Shown: piece by piece, positions 7,601-12,048 of the stretch | Layout of the letters: each line of letters starts with the position of its first letter | How positions within the stretch are numbered: the stretch's first letter is position 1 | Assembly (NCBI GenBank): GCA_009787685.1 | Contig: WQSV01000027.1 | Location: 1 to 12,048 of the forward strand | Direction of reading: 5' to 3' | Length of the DNA: 12,048 nt | From: Bacillota bacterium | Lineage (GTDB): Bacteria > Bacillota > Clostridia > Christensenellales > Pumilibacteraceae | Translations under genes and position numbers: made by a program | Notes under the pieces: model-generated | The model's database searches: none | What the model was told of the DNA's origin: nothing | Seen by the model: the letters and a program-made list of their open reading frames with translations, nothing else

Positions 7601-8528
7601 CATTTCAATCTATATCTTTAATGGCTTAGTTATTTGGTATGAAAACGGGATTCCAGTCAAAGAAGCGTTGGTTGATGAAGGGCTTCTTTGCCCGTTGCTT
7701 TTTGGAACGAATCGCATATTCCCAAATTGGTATTATTATGGTTCAACAAACAGAGTCAACATCAGAACTGAGCTTTCAATCAGAGCAGACGAAGCGCTTT
7801 CAATAGTTATCAACTACCACTTGTGGGAAGCTGGTCTTGAGATTGCAATGCTTTTCTGGCAGTATGGCAGAGATGTTGAAGGGGAACGTTGCAATTGCCA
7901 CCTAGGTAATTGCTGCTATGGTATTGATTGTTGTCTTGGTGAATGCGATGACATTGCATGTCGTTGTGGCGATGATGGATGCAGAGATTGTGTTGTCAAT
8001 TGCGCAGGTTGCCATGAAACTTGTTGTGAAAGTAGTATTCGTCCGGGTTGTGGATTCTGTGCTTGTCCTCCACCGGGAGGAGCAGGTTGTTGGTGTTGTG
8101 GAGGAGATTTTTGCACTTGCAATGAAGCTTGGTGCGGAATGGGCAACTGTTGTGCTGGATATGATTACGGAGCTGGCGGACTACTAAACGATGCCAACAT
8201 TGTTGCCAATGTTCCAAATGGAGTTACTTTAATAATTGCAGACATGCAAAATTATTCAATCGTTTTTGATGGAGTTGTTCTTGCTGGAACAAGAGCGTTG
8301 GATATTCAAATAACTGTCCCAGCAGGCCACACCCTTATATCAGTTGTGATTAATGGAATAACTTTCACCAGAAGAGATCCGGGTGATTGGGGACCTCCGG
8401 GAGCAACATTTCAAAATTTTGGTGGTGTCTATGTCTTGGAATTCTGGCTGGATGCCAATATTACAGAAGTCGATATCACCGTCACAATCGCTCCTATCGG
8501 ACAAGGAACAGCGCATAGTTGTTGCTAG
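4620..8528 (+). CDS. Giant cysteine-rich, lysine-poor surface lipoprotein (unknown function)
   Basis: 1302 residues from the ATG at 4620. A charged N-terminus, hydrophobic core and LTAC lipobox (residues 24-27) predict a signal-peptidase II lipoprotein anchored through Cys27. Beta-rich domains follow at about 39-126 and 127-201; the second ends in a 'MPANNVTITANF' motif typical of bacterial surface repeats. A first Cys cluster (203-236, six Cys) has CxxC spacing. The middle (about 240-1080) is aromatic and hydrophobic, with loosely repeated segments of the type 'LIVFGG...LDFIFE' near 319, 440, 641 and 914. A second cluster (907-953) has 10 Cys. The third (1091-1178) has 26 Cys. A final beta domain (about 1190-1295) resembles the first one. 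About 53 Cys in total; only 3 Lys follow the lipobox against about 59 Arg. No sortase motif or catalytic domain is seen. First gene of a two-gene operon behind a consensus promoter. I do not recognise the protein; an adhesin or surface-coat role is only inference. Confidence 0.85.
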   Translation: MKKLKLLLSVIALVAIMVISVVMLTACPDNGPYVPWPTYHTVTWTSPDSLAITATIGESTTYTTSRTFQVREGESVEFAFPAPPTGHYLRIVSGGESLTRTSAGTWVLENITSNRTVAFSVALIPIEHFVIVGNFVNVTPRGTQREGIRITFTLNLPLNRTFTSFALEGITEQDLTSIGRTWSFLMPANNVTITANFMITDLCVEYGHVFGPNPQCLVDHCGICNRAYKCGGTQDCRTLNLYHNLRENGIAAAIDWGYANEDPIIFIPYGVGQYYQFVFGQQIGIQPESRESRNTYIGVFETNAQAEDASQADDFVFENYLIVGGNAFFRWYLETLITIGAPGLVIDINNHYVVFQHITYELMAFIDVVSMMGFVAERVVLHDVVAASLALGQYIGGADTANFDMFAVSCPLWAEAIADAPSSVPFFGLNGSATFTHSFGRVVFGGHDHILNFVRRAIEGICQYYYPDECYCLGHLVLISRGAMEQVGIASFIPSTPAGAFFGWGDDRFVTGTVVTIDFVVSPGFIVEIIIDGDLQTFRVGTHQITHVVGERTVIIMVDSFSNMEYILHRFSVMYGWGGEHGFDSFAGETTYSMTVWNFEIGQIATIQEVSTNALALRVKPTIVTNLGIMNQTNQYVAVYRNLIMWGTLETLNFIFDIVEATLHEIHITPVVFVEMQISEYMQPWVEYIIENHGAINVVYAHEEFLFLLTDYGPRDSENSWVYYVQEALLAGINYQNFWFIRVSSREIRDELLMFFAVDATFWSQGQQWSMYFGYSDCDYILFFGGCPISVNGIGARFGPDDTGGVFVIRVENAMREEVVLEMYRRVRSYVEPRQGINLNTFLPFMFTRDHNRGWPGLMEHFVEGFTFYRGIGTAANNIHVFLLDCYEFAERFAQFQRNFGWNVGLCCSLTCCGRLIVFAGGIDTLDFIFEECACFLNCPTHENSNAVCDCVCIHFQAFFGFREFQFFFNSNGVWELDTISSINGDAQSFRDRNISIYIFNGLVIWYENGIPVKEALVDEGLLCPLLFGTNRIFPNWYYYGSTNRVNIRTELSIRADEALSIVINYHLWEAGLEIAMLFWQYGRDVEGERCNCHLGNCCYGIDCCLGECDDIACRCGDDGCRDCVVNCAGCHETCCESSIRPGCGFCACPPPGGAGCWCCGGDFCTCNEAWCGMGNCCAGYDYGAGGLLNDANIVANVPNGVTLIIADMQNYSIVFDGVVLAGTRALDIQITVPAGHTLISVVINGITFTRRDPGDWGPPGATFQNFGGVYVLEFWLDANITEVDITVTIAPIGQGTAHSCC
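7890..8153 (+). other. Cysteine-dense module inside the giant lipoprotein
   Basis: Residues 1091-1178 contain 26 Cys in 88 positions, spaced as CC doublets (five), CxC and CxxC, with Gly, Asp and Asn between and almost no aliphatic core. Such density is known in metallothionein-like metal-binding and heavily disulfide-bonded proteins. It is in frame with the rest of the gene and bounded by non-Cys beta-type sequence on the C-terminal side, so it is not a frameshift product. TGT and TGC codons leave several other frames open across it. Confidence 0.85.
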
Positions 8529-8544
8529 AAACAATTTTCAATTT

Positions 8545-8590
8545 CCAATGATTGTTGGAGTTAAGCCAAAAATATTTTAACAATCATTGG
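8545..8590 (+). other. 12-base-pair stem-loop between the two lipoprotein genes
   Basis: CCAATGATTGTT (8545-8556) is a perfect inverted repeat of AACAATCATTGG (8579-8590), with a 22-base loop. It is followed by GATTTTGCCC, only four T, so termination would be weak. It could reduce read-through into the second gene or stabilise the upstream mRNA. No promoter is evident between the genes, so they probably form one operon. Confidence 0.65.
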
Positions 8591-8630
8591 GATTTTGCCC
8601 AATCAAAACAAACAAAAAAAGGAATAAAAC

Positions 8631-9818
8631 ATGAAAAAAATACTAAAATTGTTGTTTGCTATTTTTGTTCTTTCTTTGTCTTTTTCTTCGCTTGTTTTTT
8701 TGACAGCGTGTGATGAAGGACAAAGAACGGGAATAATAGCGACATTTCAAAACCCTCAAAATCCAGTTGCTCATAATGCAACACATGAGGACTTGATTGC
8801 AAGACTACAAGTTCAAGCGGTCTACAGAAATGGTTCGACTGTGACAATAACCCCAACAGTAAGCATGCTTTCGGGTCAGTTGACTTCAGGAACAACTTCG
8901 ACAATAACAGTCACGGTTGGAGAGCATTCCGACAGCTTTCAAGTCATAGTTTCGCCACGTCCAACAAAAGTTGGAATAACAGCGACTTTGATGAATCCTC
9001 AAGAAGCGTTTGCTTTCGACACAACGTTGATTGACATTTTGGAAAGATTGACGGTTGTTGAGAATTTTTCAGACAACTCAACTTTTCCTCTTGTTGTGAC
9101 GGCTGATATGCTTTCTGGAAATTTGATCGTTGGACAAACAACAACAATAACAGTGACAGTTGGTGGCTTTTCTGACATTTTTGAAGTTACTGTTTCTCAT
9201 CCAAGAAGAGTAAGTTTGACTGCAACATGGGATGATTTTGAAACCCCAGTTGCGTTTAATGCGGCGATGTCTTCTTTGCCTGCAAGGCTCACAGTTGTCG
9301 CGAATTATGACGATGGAACTAAGTCTGCAAGGCTCAACATCACGTCAGCAATGCTTTCTGCAAATCTTGCTGCATACCACGGAAGAGTCGCAACAGTGAC
9401 TGTGCGAAATAGTGGGCTTGAAACAACTTTTCAAGTCAAAGTCACCCCAATTGTTGCTGGCTCTCCAGCACAGTTTAATGTCAATTTGACAGGAGGGAAT
9501 TCAACTGGTTTGACATGGGGTTTGTTTGAAGGAAACACTTCATTGCCATCAACAAATATTGTGGGTGGCAGGCGCTACACCGCTGAAGTCGGCTCAACAA
9601 TAACATTGAGATGGAATATTGATGTCACTCTTTTTAGAACGGTTATTAATTTTGGTGCTGGAAATGAAATTTTCAGAAGCAATGATGATGGTAATATCGT
9701 TTTTATGTCGGACAATGTCACGGCAACAGGAGCGAACTGGTTTGAGTTCACAATACTCGTTGAAGAAATTCATGCTATGAGCAACACAACAGTAATAATA
9801 AACACCAACTTTGTTTGA
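8631..9818 (+). CDS. Surface lipoprotein with three bacterial Ig-like repeats
   Basis: A complete 395-residue protein. Two Lys, a hydrophobic stretch and LTAC (24-27) give a lipoprotein signal peptide, with Cys27 as the lipidation site. Three homologous repeats of about 80 residues follow (33-110, 113-190, 193-273). Each starts 'GI.AT...P..A...T', carries 'L.V.A.Y.DGS', then 'MLSGNL..G.TTTITVTVG', and ends 'F.V.VS', which looks like a bacterial Ig-like domain of the Big_3/Big_4 kind (pattern recognition). The C-terminal 120 residues form a different beta-rich domain ending 'TTVIINTNFV', in the style of the MPA-type domains of the upstream protein. Only three Lys follow the lipobox (113, 231, 270) against about 16 Arg. 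AAAGGA ends 7 bases before the ATG. Likely cotranscribed with the giant lipoprotein and probably a partner at the cell surface; the ligand is unknown. Confidence 0.85.
   Translation: MKKILKLLFAIFVLSLSFSSLVFLTACDEGQRTGIIATFQNPQNPVAHNATHEDLIARLQVQAVYRNGSTVTITPTVSMLSGQLTSGTTSTITVTVGEHSDSFQVIVSPRPTKVGITATLMNPQEAFAFDTTLIDILERLTVVENFSDNSTFPLVVTADMLSGNLIVGQTTTITVTVGGFSDIFEVTVSHPRRVSLTATWDDFETPVAFNAAMSSLPARLTVVANYDDGTKSARLNITSAMLSANLAAYHGRVATVTVRNSGLETTFQVKVTPIVAGSPAQFNVNLTGGNSTGLTWGLFEGNTSLPSTNIVGGRRYTAEVGSTITLRWNIDVTLFRTVINFGAGNEIFRSNDDGNIVFMSDNVTATGANWFEFTILVEEIHAMSNTTVIINTNFV
8727..9449 (+). repeat. Three tandem Ig-like domain repeats within the second lipoprotein
   Basis: About 240 bases per unit, starting near 8727, 8967 and 9207. 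The protein repeats align well around 'MLSG.L..G.TTTITVTVG'. At DNA level they share blocks such as ATGCTTTC but are clearly diverged, so the duplication is old. Confidence 0.75.
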
Positions 9819-9828
9819 CCGGGCGCAA

Positions 9829-9870
9829 CTTGATAAAAAAACTATCAAGCCAAAATGCTCGTGTAGCATT
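9829..9870 (+). other. Two small stem-loops just after the second lipoprotein gene
   Basis: CTTGATA/TATCAAG (9829-9835/9843-9849) and AATGCT/AGCATT (9854-9859/9865-9870) follow the stop codon by 10 and 35 bases. Neither has a U-run directly attached. They may protect the mRNA 3' end ahead of the main terminator. Confidence 0.45.
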
Positions 9871-9893
9871 AAGAAAGTTTTTAATGAAACAAC

Positions 9894-9942
9894 AATAATA
9901 AAAAAATCGTATGAATTTTTTTCGTGCGATTTTTTTATTATT
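9894..9942 (+). terminator. Strong intrinsic terminator of the lipoprotein operon
   Basis: Bases 9894-9915 pair completely with 9921-9942 (22 pairs, two G-U) around a five-T loop. The core hairpin (TCGTATGAA/TTCGTGCGA) is followed by seven T. The matching A-run on the left makes it potentially bidirectional, though all neighbours read forward. Confidence 0.92.
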
Positions 9943-10033
9943 GAAATGATTAATTCGCAGCCAGACAGTCTTTGACTATTTTATTGAAGTTGTTTCCTGA
10001 ACAAGTAGTTTCCAATAAAACGGTTGAAAACCC

Positions 10034-10062
10034 TTGACATTTAAAAAGAAATGTTCTAAAAT
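10034..10062 (+). promoter_or_regulatory. Promoter of ffh
   Basis: TTGACA (10034-10039), a 17-base spacer and TAAAAT (10057-10062), one mismatch from consensus. The predicted start is near 10069, only about four bases before the ffh ATG. The same bases make a TTG-initiated N-terminal extension of ffh implausible. Confidence 0.88.
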
Positions 10063-10072
10063 AGTTTTAATT

Positions 10073-11437
10073 ATGGGATTATTTTCATCACTTAGCGACA
10101 AATTAAATCATGTTTTTGCGAAAATGAAATCGCGGGGAACATTGACAGAATTAGAAATAAAACAAGCAATGCGAGAAATTCGAATTGCACTTTTGGAAGC
10201 TGATGTCAACTTTAATGTTGTTAAAGACTTTGTTTCAAAAATAAGCGAGAAAGCTGTCGGAGAGGAAATATTAAAAAGCTTGACCCCCGGACAACAAGTT
10301 ATCAAAGTTGTCAATGACGAATTGATAGCTCTTTTGGGGACGACAAATGTGAAGCTTGAAGTTTCATCAAAACCTCCAACAGTCATAATGATGTGCGGTC
10401 TTCAAGGCGCAGGAAAAACCACAATGTGTGGAAAACTTGCTCAATATTTGACAAAACAAGGCAAAAAACCATTGCTAGTTGCGTGTGATATCTATCGTCC
10501 AGCCGCAATCAACCAATTAAAAGTTGTTGGTAAAAGTGTCAACACTGAAGTTTTTGAAAAGGGAACAAATCGTCCTGACAAAACGGCAAAGGAAGCTATT
10601 GATCACGCAATCTCAAAAGGTTATGACACTGTTATTATCGACACAGCGGGTAGACTTCATATTAATGATGAATTAATGCAAGAGTTGGAAGCTGTCAAAA
10701 AAATAACGCAACCAACTGAAATCTTGCTTGTTGTTGACTCAATGACTGGTCAAGATGCTGTTAATGCTGCAACTTCATTTGATGCGAGGCTCAATTTGAC
10801 GGGGGTCATATTGACAAAACTAGATGGTGACACAAGAGGTGGTGCCGCACTATCAATTCGTGCGGTCACTGGAAAACCAATCAAATTCTCGGGTGTTGGT
10901 GAAAAGATGGGCGACATTGAACCGTTCTATCCAGATAGAATGGCATCGCGTATTTTAGGGATGGGTGATGTTCTGACTCTGATTGAAAAAGCCCAAAGCG
11001 CGGTCACAGAAGAAGAACTCAAAAAGATGGAAGAAAGGCTTGCCGCAAACAAATTCACTTTTGATGACTATCTTGTTCAAATGAAATCACTCAAAAAAAT
11101 GGGAAATTTTGATGAAATTGCAGCAATGATTCCGGGAATGTCCTCTCAATTAAAGGGTGCAAAACTAGATGACAATGTCATGGACAAAAACCAAGCAATC
11201 ATTTCTTCAATGACTCCGAAAGAAAGAAACAACCCAGACCTAATCAAATCATCAAGAAGGAAAAGAATAGCCGCGGGGTCTGGAACGAGCGTTCAAGAAG
11301 TAAATATGCTCTTAAAACAATTTGTTCAAATTCGCGACATGATGAAGTCATTCAACAAAAAAGGTGCAAAAGGAATGCAAAGTGGAATGCCACAAATGCA
11401 AAAAATGGTCAAACAAAAACAGAGATTTAGATTTTAG
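10073..11437 (+). CDS. ffh: Signal recognition particle GTPase Ffh (SRP54)
   Basis: 454 residues, normal length. With 4.5S RNA, Ffh binds signal sequences on ribosomes and delivers them to FtsY at the membrane by paired GTP hydrolysis. The N domain runs about 1-100 with 'ALLEADVN' (39-46). The NG GTPase has the P-loop GLQGAGKT (109-116), DIYRPAA (139-145), DTAGR (190-194), TKLDGD (248-253) and the linker 'ILGMGDV' (294-300). The Met-rich M domain runs about 320-440 with the RNA-binding 'SSRRKRIAAGSGT' (393-405), and the tail is basic and Met/Gln-rich. The ATG at 10073 gives the usual family N-terminus (MGLFSSLSDKL); an open frame back to TTG 10034 only reads the promoter. No ribosome site precedes the ATG. 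Monocistronic, with its own promoter and terminator; the frequent partners ylxM and rpsP are absent. Confidence 0.98.
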   Translation: MGLFSSLSDKLNHVFAKMKSRGTLTELEIKQAMREIRIALLEADVNFNVVKDFVSKISEKAVGEEILKSLTPGQQVIKVVNDELIALLGTTNVKLEVSSKPPTVIMMCGLQGAGKTTMCGKLAQYLTKQGKKPLLVACDIYRPAAINQLKVVGKSVNTEVFEKGTNRPDKTAKEAIDHAISKGYDTVIIDTAGRLHINDELMQELEAVKKITQPTEILLVVDSMTGQDAVNAATSFDARLNLTGVILTKLDGDTRGGAALSIRAVTGKPIKFSGVGEKMGDIEPFYPDRMASRILGMGDVLTLIEKAQSAVTEEELKKMEERLAANKFTFDDYLVQMKSLKKMGNFDEIAAMIPGMSSQLKGAKLDDNVMDKNQAIISSMTPKERNNPDLIKSSRRKRIAAGSGTSVQEVNMLLKQFVQIRDMMKSFNKKGAKGMQSGMPQMQKMVKQKQRFRF

Positions 11438-11457
11438 ATATTCTTGATATTTTTCTG

Positions 11458-11493
11458 AAAAACTGTTGTTCAAAAATGAGCAACAGTTTTTTT
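11458..11493 (+). terminator. Intrinsic terminator of ffh
   Basis: A 14-pair stem (11458-11471 with 11478-11491, one G-T pair) encloses a six-base loop; CTGTTGTTC/GAGCAACAG is the core. Seven T (11487-11493) follow the core. It starts 20 bases after the ffh stop. Confidence 0.93.
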
Positions 11494-11534
11494 GATTTCA
11501 AAAAATTAGCCACAATTAATCCTCTTGAAAAAAG

Positions 11535-11563
11535 TTCATTATTCGACATTTATCGCATATAAT
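11535..11563 (+). promoter_or_regulatory. Probable promoter of the YkvI-family gene
   Basis: TATAAT (11558-11563) is a perfect -10. The -35 at 17-base spacing is poor (TTCATT, 11535-11540), and a better TTGAAA (11525-11530) lies too far away. The predicted start, near 11570, practically coincides with the GTG start codon. Confidence 0.5.
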
Positions 11564-11568
11564 AATGA

Positions 11569-12048
11569 GTGAAGAAAATTTTTTCGATTTCAATGTTGAT
11601 TGTATCTTCCGTTATTGGAGCTGGTTTCGCTTCGGGTAGAGAGATTATTTCTTTTTTTGGAAGTCCAACGAGTATTATTATCGCGCCTCTTATTGCCATT
11701 GGTGTTTTTGGATTGAGCGCACTATTTCTTTTCATTGGCTCAAAATTGAACACTAATAGCTTGACCACAGTTAACACTGCATTGCTCGGTAAAGCTCACT
11801 TCGCGGGTGATATTTTCTTGCTTATTAATGCACTCATAGTTCTTAGTGCAATGTTCGCAGGATTTAATGCTCTTGGCAATATCTTCTTACCGTGGCCGGT
11901 CATATTTCCATTGATAGCAGGAGTGTTATGCGTTTTAATTGTCTACACTGGAACAAAAGGACTTTTGAAAGTTAATCGCTTTTTGATGCCAATTGTCATA
12001 ATTTCACTCATTGCAGTTTCAATCGCTTCAATGTTAAACCGCGATTCA
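11569..12048 (+). CDS. YkvI-family membrane protein, N-terminal 160 residues (3' end outside window)
   Basis: The frame runs open from GTG 11569 to the window end. An in-frame TGA directly precedes the GTG, so nothing longer is possible; the alternative start is ATG 11593 (residue 9). The N-terminus 'VIGAGFASGREI' (residues 15-26) is the hallmark of the YkvI family, predicted polytopic transporters related to amino-acid permease-type folds whose substrate is not established. Hydrophobic helices lie at about 5-23, 36-57, 81-106, 111-127 and 140-156. No Shine-Dalgarno sequence is visible before either start. It follows the ffh terminator and so is a separate unit. Family assignment is by pattern recognition. 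Confidence 0.75.
   Translation, partial: MKKIFSISMLIVSSVIGAGFASGREIISFFGSPTSIIIAPLIAIGVFGLSALFLFIGSKLNTNSLTTVNTALLGKAHFAGDIFLLINALIVLSAMFAGFNALGNIFLPWPVIFPLIAGVLCVLIVYTGTKGLLKVNRFLMPIVIISLIAVSIASMLNRDS

Noticed and set aside
7916..8217. Several alternative-frame and reverse-strand open frames in the Cys-rich module
   Set aside because: Repeated TGT/TGC and GGA codons leave few stops in other frames; the translations are low-complexity and lack starts with ribosome sites.
8727..9449. Tandem repeats as a CRISPR-like or recent satellite array
   Set aside because: Units of about 240 bases are in-frame protein domains, diverged at DNA level, with no short identical repeats and spacers anywhere in the window.

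Overview
The window looks like ordinary chromosome from an AT-rich bacterium with the standard genetic code (TAA, TAG and TGA all serve as stops). The best guess is an uncultured Bacillota/Clostridia-like organism. This rests on the Firmicutes-like Ppx-Maf-MreB gene order, the YkvI-family permease, a Firmicutes-style Ffh, lipoprotein signal peptides ending in LTAC, and Ig-like/MPA-type surface domains. No rRNA or tRNA is present to confirm it. All genes are on the + strand.

Layout. (1) Positions 1-3072 hold a tight housekeeping operon: a Ppx/GppA-type phosphatase cut by the window start, a Maf nucleotide pyrophosphatase, and an MreB-like actin homologue whose start overlaps the end of maf by 14 bases. 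(2) Positions 3073-3269 are non-coding and dominated by one long hairpin. (3) Positions 3270-4016 encode a six-helix membrane protein resembling the YgjV family, with an acidic C-terminal tail. (4) Positions 4017-4518 are a 500-base gene-free stretch with a cluster of stem-loops (about 4241-4442, a candidate structured RNA) and then very AT-rich DNA. (5) Positions 4519-9942 form a two-gene surface-lipoprotein operon: a perfect consensus promoter with extended -10, a 1302-residue Cys-rich lipoprotein, a hairpin between the genes, a 395-residue lipoprotein with three Ig-like repeats, and a strong terminator. (6) Positions 10034-11493 hold monocistronic ffh, with a promoter so close to the ATG that the mRNA should be almost leaderless, and a classical terminator. 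(7) From 11535 to the end lies a promoter-like element and the start of a YkvI-family membrane protein, cut by the window end.

The most unusual part is the lipoprotein operon. Both exported proteins almost lack lysine after their signal peptides (3 in about 1276 and 3 in about 369 residues), although the genome is AT-rich and Ffh is about 11% lysine. The larger one also carries a module with 26 cysteines in 88 residues. I do not recognise the large protein and assign it no function beyond an anchored surface protein. The second point of interest is the MreB-like protein, which lacks the two phosphate-binding-loop aspartates and the glutamate of the EP motif. That suggests an actin-fold protein that does not hydrolyse ATP normally.
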